Below, one piece after another: positions 32,405 to 45,414 of a DNA stretch of 64,000 nucleotides. This stretch comes from Paramyrothecium sp. XJ0827 (taxonomy: Eukaryota; Ascomycota; Sordariomycetes; Hypocreales; Stachybotryaceae): assembly GCA_020881915.1 (NCBI GenBank), contig JAJFPB010000006.1:3162001-3226000 (forward strand), read 5' to 3'. The number at the start of each line of letters is the position of its first letter. Position 1 is the first letter of the stretch. The translations under genes were made by a program, and so were the position numbers. The notes under the pieces are model-generated. The model saw only the letters and a list, made by a program, of their open reading frames with translations, was not told the DNA's origin and searched no databases.

Positions 32405-35262
32405 CTAGCCCGCTTTGTTCTTCAAGCTGCTCGATCTACCAAAGCCCGAAAGCCACTTCCTTCGGGCTCCTGTTGCTTGTCCGGCCGTGCCCTGCGCTGG
32501 CTCCTCTGCGGGAGCGGTCTGCACCTGTGGCCGAGAGCCGGACATCGCCGCCGCCGCAGACGGTGTCTTTGGCCGGGTCGGCTCTATATGTGCCGTTGGG
32601 TGGCTGCTCTTCTCGTGGCCCATCGAGTTGGTCCGGCCGTGTCGCGGGTTCCGCATGATGGGCGGTGGTGTAGCGCTGGAAAAGTCGTCCTCCGCCGCCG
32701 GGCCTCGGCTCACCCAAGAAGGCACGCCGATGGTGTCACTGGTCTTGATGCTTTCATCGACGGGGGCAGGTGCAGTCTTCGGAGGAGCGGACACCAATTC
32801 AAAATCCGGCGGGGCGCCGCTTATGGAGCGGCGGAAAATCTTGTTCAGACCGATCCGAGCTCCGAGCTGCCCAGAAACGGGCGGGTAGCGATGTCGCTTT
32901 TGCTCGCTATTCGGTGCCGTTGGCGGCGGAAACTGCGACTGCACTGGCGTAGTCAAGTCTTCTCTAGCAGACGCAAAGTCGCTGTTCCTCCTAGGTGGCG
33001 GTACTGAACGGTCAGGTGAGCGTCGAGGCAGGGCCTGCACAGGAGGGTAGCCAGAGCGAGCCGTGGAGGTCGAGGTGGATGCGGTCCGGGCGTGAAGGCT
33101 AGAGCGCCTATTGGGTGCTGGCGGCGCAGTCGATGCGAATAGGGCGTTCTGGATAGAAAAGAGGTTGTGCATCTGGTCGTTGTCAAAGTCAACTCTCGCT
33201 GCCCCATGTCCATCTCTGCGGCGGAACATGTCCTCCGTAGCCCAAGCCCTCCCAGAGGTAGTGCTTGGAAAGCCGAACAAATCGGGTGAGACGCGGCCAC
33301 TCCTCCAGTCTGGTTTCGCACTCTCCTGCATCCAAACGTCCAAGCTAGATTCGACCGAGCGGGCGTCAGTGTCATCGCTGTCGCTGCCCCAGTCGTTCCC
33401 TCTACTACGGGAAACGGTAGTCTCGCTAGCTGAATGGGGTCGTTGATACGGTACTTTGCCGTTGCTGAACGAGGGAATGCGATCATAGTATTTCGGTTCC
33501 TCCCTGTGAAGGGGTGGCAGCGCGGGTTGGAGTGTGGAAGCCAAAGCAACCTCTGGCAAAGTACGCAAATCTTGAACCATGGCTGCCGCTTCAGATGCAG
33601 CTCCGGCACTGTACTCATTAGAGGTTGTACGGCGCTGCGACAAAGAATCGTCGGAATGCTTGAATCGGTGGAGAACTGAAGATGAAATCGTGTCGGGAGT
33701 AGGAGGTAGACCATGGTCGACGAGTCGAACACCACCCGGGGCCTCGGTTATGACCTTCCGTAGCGCTTGTCGTTTCTCCTCCCTCGTCCGCTGCCGCGAG
33801 GGCGATTTCCCTGGCGGTACCCGGGTGTTTTGCTTGTCCTTTGCAGGACTAGGGGGTTGGGTCTTCTCCCGCTTGGTGTTGCCTTGATCTAAGCGCTCAA
33901 TGTGCTGAAGTGGAGATCGGTGCTCCACGACCGAGGCAGGTTTCTGCGCTGGTGCAGTCACAACATTGGTCGAGGACTGCGATGTTTCACTGGCTTGCCG
34001 TCTCACGTTTGTAACGTCCCTTTGGGTTGCCTCCAGCTCATGAGCCGTATTGTGACTGGAAGTCCTGTCCGCACCGTCAAAGCTTACGACATCATCGAGC
34101 TTAATCGATAGCGTCTTGTCCTCCGATCTTTGGCCGTACACACTCAGAAAAGAGCTTTCGCTCAAGACACTGAGAGTTGGGCTGGCTGGGCCATTGTCAT
34201 TCTCTATGTGTGACTCGGGCACGCGGGTTAGGCTGAGCACGCTGCCGAGGGCATTGAGGTAGACATTGCGAAGGTTCTCCGTACCTTCGTGCTGCTCGGA
34301 CACGAAACTTGGCATGCGATTGAGAGTCTTAGTGGCATCGTCGCCCCGACTAGGGCGGTGGGGTTTGGGCGTAGAAGTAAGCTTCTCGCGTGATGAGTGC
34401 ACTGTCGATGCGGGCGATTCGTTTGCCTCCACCTGCTGCGCCAAGTTTCGTTCCTCCATGAGCTGATCGACTTTGGCTTCGAGCATCACAATCATGGCGA
34501 CGGCTTCCTCGACAGCCTTGTCGCGTTTCTCAAGTTCTTCCAGAAGCTTGTCATTCACCTCCTCGAGCTGTTGTTTGCCCGCTTCCAAGGTTTCTACACG
34601 ACCCTCAAGCTTCTCTTGCCTCTCACGGCGATGATGGATTTCCAGCTTGAGGTCGAAGTTCTGCTTGAGCAAATTTGATACGACCTTTTTGAAAATCAGC
34701 ATACACAAGGGACATACACAAGGGAGAGGAAAACATGGGTGCGGCTCACCTGCTCCATTTCCTTGAGCGCCAACGGCTTGTTTTTTGTTCCTTCCGGCCC
34801 ACCACTGGACCGTGGCCTCCGCTGTTCGGCTTCGGTAGGCGTTAAAGGCAACTTTTGATTCACCTTGCCTGATGAAGAGGCGGCATCCATCTCAACGTTC
34901 AACCGTGATTGAGACGCAGCTTGAGCCACTTTCTCACTCTCTGCCTTGCGCTCCCTTTCAAGCTTCTCCTGCAGGAACGACGACTGGGCAGGCTGTCTGG
35001 TGATCTCACCACTACTTTCTCTTGACAACCTCGAGGCAGACCGAGCCGAGGGTCGCGGCGAGCTGGAAGCCCTCGAACATGACTGTTGGTGATACCGAGA
35101 GTTGTTGTATGGGTTGCGCTGCGGCGAAGAGCCGCTGTATCCCAATTCCAAATTAGTTTGAGACGACATTCGTGTTGTGCTGGTGCTAGTAGACGATCGA
35201 GATGGAGCGCGAGACTGAGAGCCTCGAGACCTGTCAGCGTACTGGCTTTGTGTAGAATCCAT
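32405..35262 (-). CDS. Centrosomin-motif (Cnn_1N) microtubule-organising protein, 2 exons
   Basis: Exons 35262-34750 and 34684-32405 give 930 aa; the 65-bp intron has GTGAGC...AAG ends in phase 0. The first 100 residues are Ser/Arg-rich and disordered. Across the splice junction (residues 160-250) sits the motif LALKEMEQ-VVSNLLKQNFDLKLEI, followed by HHRRERQEKLE. This matches the centrosomin N-terminal motif 1, which recruits gamma-tubulin complexes in centrosomin, Mto1, Pcp1 and the Aspergillus ApsB group. A coiled coil of about 80 residues follows. The remaining 650 residues are Ser/Pro-rich, disordered and end in basic KNKAG. The start is the ATG at 35262; a GTG six codons upstream is not used. 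Likely role: microtubule nucleation at spindle-pole body or septa. It is shorter in coiled coil than ApsB, so orthology is uncertain. Confidence 0.85.
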
Positions 35263-36440
35263 GTTGGCAAAGGCTTTCACGCCAGTTGGCGTCAGCTCTT
35301 GAACTATTGTCGAGCAATGTATGGCCAGGACTCGTTCTCGGCAGCCGTTACGTCAGGCCTGGATAAGGAACCAAGTGAGAAGTGCACAAATGTGACTGAC
35401 TGCGCCGGGGAGTCGGGATGATGCTTGTCGCAAAAGGTCCCTCCACAATGCACCAATATAGCGTCGGCTCGCAATGGCGCCAGGTGGCCGACAAGTGTGC
35501 AAAAACCGGGATTGAGAAATCGATCGTTTGTTTCGCCTTGGTCGAACGCCGCGCCTATCGCATCCGCGCGAAAAGGGCCCCAGACCTGGTCGCGTTTGCA
35601 CTGATCCGCAGCACGCAGCCGTGAGGGCGATGGGATGGACGAGGTATCGTGGCCTGACCCTGGAAAACCTGCTAATAATGCTGCTGCGATGGACGACGTC
35701 TCATGACGAGCCCCGCCGCTGCTTTTGTGCTTCGATTGTTCACTTGGAGGTGTTGAGTGAACCAAAGCCCCATTTACATGGTCGCATGAATCTGACTCGC
35801 GCCGTCGTACACGAAGAAATGAGCTGACGCGACACTACCAGGGAAGCTCAGCCAGACCGCAGCTACTGACTTGCATGTATTGCGCTCGACGGAAGCAGAT
35901 GGTCCAACAAGCAGAATAAAAGAAGAAAAAGGAATGCAATAGCTCTGATGTTTATCGATTCCACAGCTGCAGCAAGAACATGCCAAAAGAAGTCAAAGAG
36001 ATTACGCCCTCTCCATGTCTCAGCAAGCCCGCAGGCCCTAACGAAAAGCGCTGCACGACCCGGCAGTCAGGGACCGAGCGTCAGGCTTTTGCCGGGCTCG
36101 CACTCTTTTATTTTTCCTCTGAGCCTTCGGCGGAGGCGTCGAAGAAGTCGCGACAATGGGAAGGGAGGGAGAAACGGGCGCCAAGGTTGAGGAGGACGTA
36201 GGAGGGCCGGCGGAAGCGAATTGTCGTGCCAACAGTCAAAGAATCCTTCCAGGTCGCCGCGGCAAGGGAGGAGGAATTTTTTTCTGTCAGATTTGAGAAG
36301 GAAAGGACCCGAGAATAGAGGCCAATTGGAAGGGACAGGAGAGAGGAATCGGCGAAACAAAGAAACAAAGCAATGCTAAAAAAGGGTCGCGACGCAGGAA
36401 ACTGAAAGGATAGCACTATAAGGCACGGTACGTAATGAGC

Positions 36441-36462
36441 GGGCATGGGCATGGGCATGGGG
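36441..36462. repeat. GGGCAT short tandem repeat
   Basis: Three perfect GGGCAT units followed by GGGG, in non-coding DNA upstream of the centrosomin-motif gene. Confidence 0.8.
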
Positions 36463-39189
36463 AGGAGGAGAAGGGCCAGGACAAGGAACAGGAAGTTGGC
36501 CGTGACGTGAAGGCAGAAAAAAAGGTGGATAAGCGTCCGGTCTGCTTTGACCTCACGCTCCCCACTGCCTTGTTCAGTGGTCGTTGTCGCCCCGGCCCAA
36601 GCATCAGAATGCAGCAAAGCAACGGGCGAGGGTGGACGGGGATTTGCATGGGGCCCTGGGGGGACAGCTAGGGGTCTCTGCATTAGCGGTCGTCTGCGTC
36701 CCAGGGGTCGAAATTGGAATGATTGGGTTGCTGCTGTTAACAAAAGAGATACTGCATGCTATAATTATACTTCTCTACGGGTCAGATAACAGTAAAAGAT
36801 GCTAATAAAATTCGAGAATCAAAACTTATTTAAACCTTTTACAATTGAAATGTTCTTTGGATGTATTTGTTACTATTTTCTGCGCATTTTTTTTTTTCAT
36901 CAAGTACGGTATACAGAGTGTGCAATATAGTGCTGCTATTAGGGGACCCGGCTGGTGTGCTGAAAATGGTCCCTTGCTGCATTGCATGCCTTTACCCCGG
37001 CCCTCTACCAGTCGAGATGCAGACATAACATTTGACGTACATATAATGCCTGCCTAGCTTCGCGATTTTTTGTCCTTTCATCTCACATCCCAATGGTCCA
37101 AGCGATCCTGAACCGATGGTTGTGGAAAACGAGATGCTTGCATGCGACGAGCCCACGGATGGCTTTATCATGGGACTGGCCGGTGCTTGCTCTGTTCCAT
37201 ATCGCATCGACCGACATATGCATGCACCTCACCAGTTCTCAACAGTGTTTTACTTTGCTGTACTCCGTATCTTGGCACATATGACCAGTCTTGTGCATAC
37301 TGTACATACCTATCTACCAAAGCTCAGTCAAAGCATCACAGCCCAATCCCCACCAACTTCCTCTGGTTTCTTAGCTCAAGGATGCGGTGCCGCAGCGCAG
37401 CGCTAAGCAAGAGACCATGCCGTCCCGTTCCCCTAGCAGAAGTGACTTTTGGAGCCCACTCACACCACTGGCTGCGGCCCCTGGCGTCCGTCTGTGAAAG
37501 CCGGAGGCTCGGCTGCATAACGACGGCCCCCGGAAGCCAATCAGCGCCAATCCCAGTCTTGTGGTGACCTAGGACCCCTGACGCCGGGGCTGCGGTTCCG
37601 CTGACAGGGGCGAGCAAACAGATCCGTTTCTGTCATGCGAGCTCTTGCTGAAGGGTAGAGTAGTAGCTGCAGACGCAGCATTATCCTGATGACAGCAAGC
37701 TTCATGAGTTGAGCTTCACATCAGATTGAAGATTGACGCGTGCCTTGGAGCATTCGAGACAAGAGCGGAGCGGTCGGGTATGACCGAAGCCGTTCCCCTA
37801 CCCGGACGGGAAGTGATACGAGCCCAAGCACTAAACGTGCTCCTGGTCGGGCACCAAACGTCTAGCGCCAACCAGCCGCTGGTCATCATGCTAGTTGCAG
37901 CGGATAGACAGTCCTGCGAACTCTATTTCACGGTAATTGGGGTGTAGGAGGCTACTGAGTCGAGTCTGTGACTGCCTTGGATATTCTTACCTACCAATCG
38001 CAGGTCTGAGCATTCCTTTTCAAATGGCGCATTCCACTGCAGCTTACGACGGCAGGCTTTGCGAGTTGCCCCGCGTTGTAGATCTGTACTAGATTGTCGG
38101 CATCTTGAAATCTTGACCTTGTGCTGCGGAATAGGGGCGTAGCACGACAACGCGCGCGGATCATGTATGGTCACAGACTAGGCTGTTCCGTTAGAGACGG
38201 AGAGCGACGCCGCGCTCTCCTCATGGCGCGGACTCTGGGAGTATCCGAGAACGTGGCCCAGAACGCATGCATGTACCTGTGTTTCTTGCATACCCCCGTC
38301 TCTACTGGACGACGGTAGCATTCCAGACGGGGACCAACGGCTCGGCAGGTTGACCGGTTACCAGCTCACTTATTTGAGTGACATAAGAATTGCATTCTCT
38401 CATGAGTCTTATCCCATCATTGTACTCAGTTTACTTGATCAGCTCTGTGCCAGAGTGCATCCGGCCGAATCTTCGCGCGGGCTAAAGGGCCGACCTGGAA
38501 TGTTGTCTGGGTCCAGCGCCAAACACTCAGCCAACCAACCGGCTTCGACGCAATTACCCATCGTCGCCGTCACTAGACACAATGAGAGGAAGTACTAAGC
38601 CGTGGACCATAATGGGGGAGCTACACCTACAGTCCAGCCTCAGCTCCATCTTGCTGACGGAGGAACTGACCAGAAAGCACTGCTGAGAGTGACGAAGGTA
38701 AATATGCAGAAATGTGCCAATTGAAGACACATGGAATAAGGTAGGCATTATTCGTCATGAAGATTCCATGGAACATATGCGTAGAGGAAAACATAGCACC
38801 AGTGTCTGTGACTGCATCAAAGACACACAGGTCTTCTGTCTCGGATAGTGTGCATCGACTCCTCCCTACTTGCACCGCCTGTGCGTTCTCACAGTCCGCT
38901 TCTCAGCTCTACCTCAGCTCTACACACTAAAGTTTCCTTAGCAGCTGGAAAACCAGTGACCATTGTCGCACGGCACAACATCCTGTATGCTGTAGGAGGC
39001 CTGCTGGAACACCACACGGCTTGCTAGACGTGGTTTTCCAAGGTTTCGTCGTCGTCGCGCCGGTACTTGCCACTTCCGTCGTTAGATTCGGGCCGTCCCT
39101 TTTCCAAAAATGACCCGTTGCCGGGACCAGTTGAGCTATCGATCGCGGACCCGAAGTCTAAAACTTTTTTTGCTGGGCGCGGGCGCTGG

Positions 39190-39209
39190 GAGAGAGAGAG
39201 AGGGAGGGA
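39190..39209. repeat. GA-rich simple repeat
   Basis: Six to seven GA dinucleotides running into GGGAGGG, in the non-coding interval 3' of OS-9. Confidence 0.75.
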
Positions 39210-39787
39210 TTTGCCGGATGGAACATTCTTTCTTCTTTCAAGGGGTTTCTCAAGTTTTCTCGTCTCTTCTCCATGTTCGAGATGAAAATGAGAGCTGACG
39301 TAAAGCCTAGTGTTTTGGGCTGAGACAAAGATGAAGATCCGTGGCTGCCAGGCAAGTCCGGGCTCTTGATGGACGACGGCGGGCGGGCGGACGGGCGGGT
39401 CGTGTCCCATCGAACCGCCCGGCTCCTGATGCTTTCCACGGGGTATGAACGTCTCAAGGCGGCCAAGGACCGTGGTGTCACCTTTAGCCGCCACATACGG
39501 GCCAAAAATTCAAACTGAAAAAGATCTATCAAAAATCAACTACCCAAAGCAAGATCTTGAGCGGAGCAATGGCTGCTGCGGTCGAACGCGTGCTTGCCCT
39601 GTTGAGGATATGTATGTTGCGGATATGTAGGGAGAAAAGGCTGAGCAGATGATTCACGCTCTGGCATCGGTACGAGGGCTTGGTTCCGATGCTCTGCTTT
39701 ATGCATGTCTCGATAAACATCTACTCGGTCAATGATGTTGTAAATGAATGCTCCCAACGCCGCCGTATGTCTACGCAAACTATCGTC

Positions 39788-41358
39788 TCAAAGCTCTTCT
39801 TTGAAGAACTTCTCCTCACTTCCCTCACTTTCCCCTTCGTTCTTCTTTTCCTTTTGCTTCGCTTCGTCCTTGCTGCCCTGTTTCTTCTTGTCACCCGCTC
39901 CCTCCTCTTCATCCTCGCCATCCAGGTAGCCCCGCAGCTCCCGCACCTCGCCGGGCACCTCGACAACCTCAAGCTTCCACCCGGCGTCTCCAGCAATCTT
40001 CTCCATCTGCTCACGCATCTCCTCGACAAGCTCCGGGGAGAGGTCCAGCTTTTCGAGCTCTTCCTTGCTGAGCACCTCGAGCTTTCCGCCCTCCTCTTTG
40101 GAGGCAGCCTTGGCAATCATCTCTGTGAGCCGATCCTGGTTCGACTTCTTCTTGGCAAAGAAGCTGCGGGGAGGATCTAGCTTGACCGGAGGCTTGCCGG
40201 CTTCGTCGGCGCCAGAGAGGACATGGCGGCCACCGATGACAATGCCGCCAACGACAAGTTCGGGCTTCTCCTTGGAATCTTGGCCCTGCAAACCCTGCTG
40301 TTCTTGAACAGCGGCTTCCTCGCTGCCCGCTCCCGGTAGGCTCTGGTCTAACAGTGGCGGCTCTGGACTCTGCCCGTCAATAATGAGTTGACATTTGATC
40401 GGGTTAGCTCTCTTCTCCTTAGGCGGCAAGAAGGCAACGTCGTTGCATAGTCGTGGAGTGTTGACGACCATGAGATATGCGCAGATTGTAACCTCTTTGA
40501 TCCACCCTATCCGGTCGTTCTTCATTCCGGGTACACAGTGGTACTGCACTTCAATGGTGCGTGGGCGGCCCGTAAGATCGCAAATAGTCCCCCCTACCAA
40601 CTTCTGCACCAAGTATCGCTGGTCGCCCTTCACTTGCAACTCAGCAGGAATAGGGTCGTCCTCGGGAGAAAGCTTGCCCGATTGTTGCGCACTCGCTGGA
40701 ATGGCAGGCTCTCTTCCCAGAACATATTCTGCGCTGTTGGGGTCAGGCTTCGGCGCCTGGCCATTCGGTAGGGTAGCGATCGCGTGGAACTGCACAATTT
40801 CGCGATTGTTGCAGAACCGGTAGCTCCACCACCCAGACATGAAATAAAGACATAGGCCCTCGAGATCATTCAGTAGCTCCCATCCATTCTCTGCTGCTCG
40901 GCTGAGTTGGCGAGCTTCCTCTGCCTTTGCTAGCTCGTTCGCTGTCTGATTCTCGGGCTCAGGTGCTTGTAGTATGGGTATCGAACAGAGGTATTGATGC
41001 GGCGTCATATTCATAATTTCGTAAACGTGTCCGGAGGCCGACTCCTGTCCTTCCGAGCTTGCAGCCTCGGCGCTGTCTCCTTCTCCAATGTCGCCAGCCG
41101 TGGGCTGCGAGAAGTCTGCGGAATACGTCGGATGACCCGCATTGCTTTCCAACAGCGCTTGCGCATCCTTGTCTGAGATGAATTCTTCCGAGAAAACCAC
41201 ATCAAACTGTGCACCGGTCAGCATGCCACTGCAGCGGCTCTCGCAGCTTCCAAGCTTACCTGTGGGAAGGCTAAGAGGTCCTCATGAATGCTGAAGCCAC
41301 GCGACCGAGCTCCGCAGAGCCGGAAGGTAGCTAAAAGAACGAGATTGAGACGGCGCAT
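39788..41358 (-). CDS. yos9: OS-9/Yos9 ER-associated degradation lectin, 2 exons
   Basis: Recognises trimmed N-glycans on misfolded glycoproteins in the ER lumen and hands them to the Hrd1 ubiquitin ligase. Exons 41358-41260 and 41206-39788 give 505 aa; the 53-bp intron (GTAAGC...CAG) is phase 0. The first exon supplies the signal peptide (MRRLNLVLLATFRLCGARS) and HEDLLAFPQ, which joins FDVVFSEEFIS as in other OS-9 proteins. The MRH domain (about residues 145-290) has GLCLYFMSGWWSYRFC with the paired tryptophans, then GRPRTIEVQYHC with the binding Arg, and IKEVTICAYLMVV with the Glu and Tyr. The C-terminus is highly charged, with acidic and Lys-rich runs. It ends KEEL, a plausible HDEL-like retrieval signal. 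Without the first exon the protein would lack its signal peptide. Confidence 0.95.
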
Positions 41359-44300
41359 TGTGCCGCGAACTATTCAGTGGCTCACATAGAGCTGGCTCAA
41401 TCGATGAACCGTCAAGCAAGCTGGCCTAACTGCTCCCGCGAGGGCCACCTGGCGATAAGGTCAGGGTGTCATCGCGGGCGCCGACAAGCCGCTGTTTTGC
41501 CGTTATCGATAAGACGATGGAGCGCGACGTAATCATGTCTCGGCGTCTCATACTTGAACACCAGGAATCACAATAGCAGCACAGCAACACGGATAGCCGG
41601 CTTGTGGATTTTTGTTTGATTTGATGTCAGTGCCAGTACGATGCTGGTATAAATATAGCACAAAAACTCAACAATCAAGGTTGTGTCTGGTCCGCTTCAA
41701 GCGCATTATAAGACAACCTCCGAAGGCATCTCGGGCTTCGGTAACTGTCTCCATCTAATCTTCGGGGTCTGCAGGTATGGCATAATAAGTTACAATCCAA
41801 CATGCGAGAGAGCAAAATGACGGCGAGCCCATGACCGTGCTCTGTAGCTCTGTCACCGCCTCCCGAGTCAGGCCAGAAAAGTTCGTAGCTTTACATGTTG
41901 AAGTGGGTAGCGTGAAACTCATTTCTAAGCTCAGTGTCATTTAACGGCACCTCTTCGTACGGCCTTCTCGAAGCCGTGCATTGACCAATGAGATGGGCCT
42001 TCATTTGCGAACTGGGTCGCACCCCGTGAGGAGTGCAGGGACCGAAGCCATCAGTGGTCAGTCCAAGCTTTCCACAGCTGTTATTCCACTTCTGCTGTCG
42101 CGGCTCTGGGAGGATGGCACCAGCTGCCAATCACAATCTTGGAAAAGAGGCAGACTTGGCATGGGTGCATGGGGTTACAAGGACCCGTCATAGCCAACTC
42201 TTGGCGAGTTTTCTTCGTATCACGCGGCTGCGGCTGAGGTGTCGGCTTGCGAATTACGATGGATGATCGATCTAAGAGGCTGAGGAGCGTAGGAGGCGGT
42301 GAAGGATCTCAACCGCAAGAGGTGGTCTCGTGGGCAGGACGGTCCATAGTTCATTGGTTGTCGATCAGCTCCAGCTCCAGCGATGGAGCCGCCAACGAGA
42401 GCCGATCGTGGACGCCGTCATGACCTTGCAGAACGATCGCAATCCGCAAAAAGGGAATTTCCACGGGGGCACTTTCTCCTCAGACAACGGCTACCGATGC
42501 TCTAGACTAACATGCAGCCTTTGTGGAGGATGCATATCACTCATGCATGGCCATCCGTGGGACTCTGCAAGGTGCGCATTGATAGCGCGGCTCTGGAGTA
42601 CCTACCGGCACATCCTGACATGCAAACTTGTGCAGCGTTGTCGAAGAGCAGACAAAGACATGACGGGCTCGGTTTTGGTGTTGTCGTACGCTGGTGGTTG
42701 GGCCATGTTGGATTTGCTTCCAATCGCAAATGCGATCGCTGCCCCGCCCTTCCAAATTCAAAGGAAGCCGAACGGGCTCTGCGTTGGCTAGGGCGTGTCC
42801 GCCTCACTTTGCGACGCAACCGTGGCCAATCACACGACTCCGCTGTAAGCCCACGTAGACAAACCACATTGGGGGCCTCGGTGATGTGCCCTTGGGGCGT
42901 ATCGTTTGTGTTGTGTGTCTGCCTTGCTTGCTTGCTGCATTTGCGCGCTGCTGCTCTTGGCCACCGCGGAGGCTCGCACGCAGGAGGCTCGCGCGGATGC
43001 ACAAGGACGCTGGCAGCTGGGGCCATGAGTTATTGAGACGAGCGAATTGCGATGCTTGGTGTGCCCTCCATACCGTTATTGAATGTACAGTACTCTGCAC
43101 CAGAGTAGACCTTACGGAAGATTCATTGGCTGCTGCGGAATGCTAATTGGTGCAGATTTGGGGGGAGCTTTGGGTACACACAGCAGTTGCCTTGGTCAAG
43201 CCTGGTCCATCGGCGCAATGCCACAATCAGGCCATATGATAGATGTTTCATGGAGCCCGAGGGGTTGCGTATGGATGTGCTTCCCCCCGGCAGAGACTGC
43301 AGTGTCGCCAGTGATGTCTTGCGAAGCAGCGCCGGACCCCCATTGCATCCACTGCCCTGGGGAAGATCTGGTGCCAAATCCCTGAACGGGATGTGCTAGA
43401 CTAGCAGAGACCCATGTTAGGCATGTTTTTCCCGAGGTGGGATTTACAACCGTAATGACGATGCAATGCGTGACCATGCACTCGGTTCCAGCTCGGCGAG
43501 CTTATTCGAAAAGTGGGTTTCGTAATTGATTTCCTTCTCTTCTGCTTTCCATTGCTTCCGAAGCAGAGTAGAACGAGATCAAAACAAAGCTAAAGTGTGC
43601 GTCCTGGCTGGACTTGCTGCCTCCATCGGAAAATGCGGTGGCCAGGAGAAGAAGCTACACTATTACGTCGACAGGTAACGTGAGGATTTGGAGGCCGGGG
43701 TCCCATCGCCTCGATGCCACCCCCACCAGGTGCCACGAAACAAAAGAGTGCATCTTGGGTGTTGCAACGGCACACCCTCCACAACCCACTCCAGCGTGGC
43801 TGGCCATTCGGGGGAGCCCCGAGTTGTGTGACACCTCGATGCCCATCGGTGAGACTCGGCTGGCCAGGACTGCGAAACGTCCAAAAGAGGTTGAGGCACA
43901 GTCCTGCATTCTACATAATTTGTTTCCTGTAGGTGAGATGGTGAGGTATGTAGGATGCCGATTCCACCTTTCCTTGGTCCCGTCCCGTCCTTGCACATAC
44001 TTTCATCTCATGCAGGTGGGCACTCAGAAGATTGCGGGTTGGACGCTGTGTCTTCCGACCTACGATCCACGCTGCATCGTCCAGTTTCCCCGTCGCTGTG
44101 AAATAACAAAACAACATAAAAACAACACAAGCAAAGTGGAGAAAAGCCTAGACTAGGCCCTACGTAAGTCGAGAGAAATCGGACAGATCAGGCGCTGTCA
44201 AAGAGGTGTGCCAGACTTGGGTTGATGCCTGCATGGAACCTGACTGCAACACCACAGCGCCCATCGCGCAGGCTAGTCGTACTAGAGCAGACTTGGCGTC

Positions 44301-45414
44301 ATTTGGTACGGGAAAGCAAGTGAGATGCGTAAAGGCTGGGCCATGTTTGAACATGAACGGGTCGACGGCTCCTCCAGCTAATCACGAGTCGTGTCTGGCA
44401 GTGGCTCTGTGCGTGCCGCATGGCTTCTGCTTGTGGGGAGCAGGATGCAGCGCAGCAGCGGCTCGTCTGTAGGAGTCGGCCTCTGTCTCAAGCTGCAGAT
44501 GCGTTGAGCAGGATGCAGGCCGGCAGGGGTCTGGATTTGGGATTTGCGCCAGAGACGGGATTGACTGCAGATGGTGGGTGGGTGGGAGGCCATGCGAGGT
44601 GTAAGGCAGAGAAGAAGGACTTTAGGTGCCAACCCTCGACTCTCGACGAGAAGTACCTTCGGCCGCAGGGGAGGGAAGGCACTTCAGCCACTGTAAGTTC
44701 ACTGTAAGCAGCCGCTACAGAGATGTGCAGAAACCCCACCCAAGTTAATATCAGTGGTAGCAGGTACTTGGAGTGCTACCTGTGGTACCTTAGGTGAGGG
44801 ACCTTGCTGATCTCGGCTCCTCTGTGGTTTTTCGTTCGTTCGTCCGTATGGCCGTCGTGTCGTCCTTCGTCCCCCGTCACAGTCCAATCCAATCCAGTCC
44901 AATGCAAAACCCCCATCAAGTCCAGCTTTGCCCAGAGCCCGCTCTTCCAGTCCTTCTTTTCCCCACCCCATCTCTGACTCCCACATCGACACCCACCTGC
45001 ATCGACTTGGCGGCACGTTTCTATGCTTGCGAACAAGCGACACCCCTGTCAAGCGGTGGGTAACCTACTTGGTAGCCTCGTTTTGCACAACTGGCTCTCG
45101 GTCGCCCATCCCATCCCCATCCCAGCCTGTGGCTTTCTTTAACTGCTGTCCTCGCGCCTGTCTCGCCGTTTTGTGCTGTTTATCTTCCTGTCATATCTTT
45201 GCTCCCGTCTCCACCAGGCTTGTTCGGACGAACAACGTCTCGTTTTCGTCCTCCCCCGTGAATCCTCTCCAGGATCACCTCTTACACAAGACGAGGCTGC
45301 ATTCCCCGACTACACAAGCACCGCCCTTCGCTTCACCCACCGGGCAGCATCATTTGCTATTGCCGTCTGACCGTATCCTCTTCTGCCGCTTCACTTATAC
45401 AGCGCCGCCACAAC
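41359..45414. other. Divergent long intergenic region (about 4.1 kb)
   Basis: Upstream DNA of OS-9 (-) and of the C2H2 zinc-finger gene (+). Frames up to about 180 codons exist but have random composition. A GGTGGGTGGGTGG tract lies near 44573-44588. The last 650 bp are CT-rich with three CCAAT boxes at 44884-44902 and look like the promoter and leader of the zinc-finger gene. Confidence 0.5.
44884..44902 (+). promoter_or_regulatory. Triple CCAAT box upstream of the C2H2 zinc-finger gene
   Basis: Three CCAAT pentamers start at 44884, 44889 and 44898, within 19 bp and all on the + strand, about 510 bp before the ATG at 45415. CCAAT is the binding core of the fungal HAP/CBC complex. Function here is inferred. 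Confidence 0.45.

Larger units (their letters stand above)
35263..39787. other. Long gene-poor interval (about 4.5 kb)
   Basis: Runs from the start of the centrosomin-motif gene (-) to the stop of OS-9 (-). Purine-rich + strand sequence (CT-rich on the minus strand) at about 36120-36360 could be a distant promoter or leader for the minus-strand gene. Low-complexity tracts: GGGCAT repeats at 36441-36462, a T-run at about 36888-36897 and a GA-rich tract at 39190-39209. No frame resembles a protein family. Confidence 0.5.

Noticed and set aside
35263..35280. Six-codon upstream extension of the centrosomin-motif protein
   Set aside because: It would start at GTG; the ATG at 35262 is a normal eukaryotic start.
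36108..36743. 211-codon minus-strand frame upstream of the centrosomin-motif gene
   Set aside because: Composition follows CT-rich leader DNA (Leu/Ser/Pro/Phe runs) and no domain is seen.
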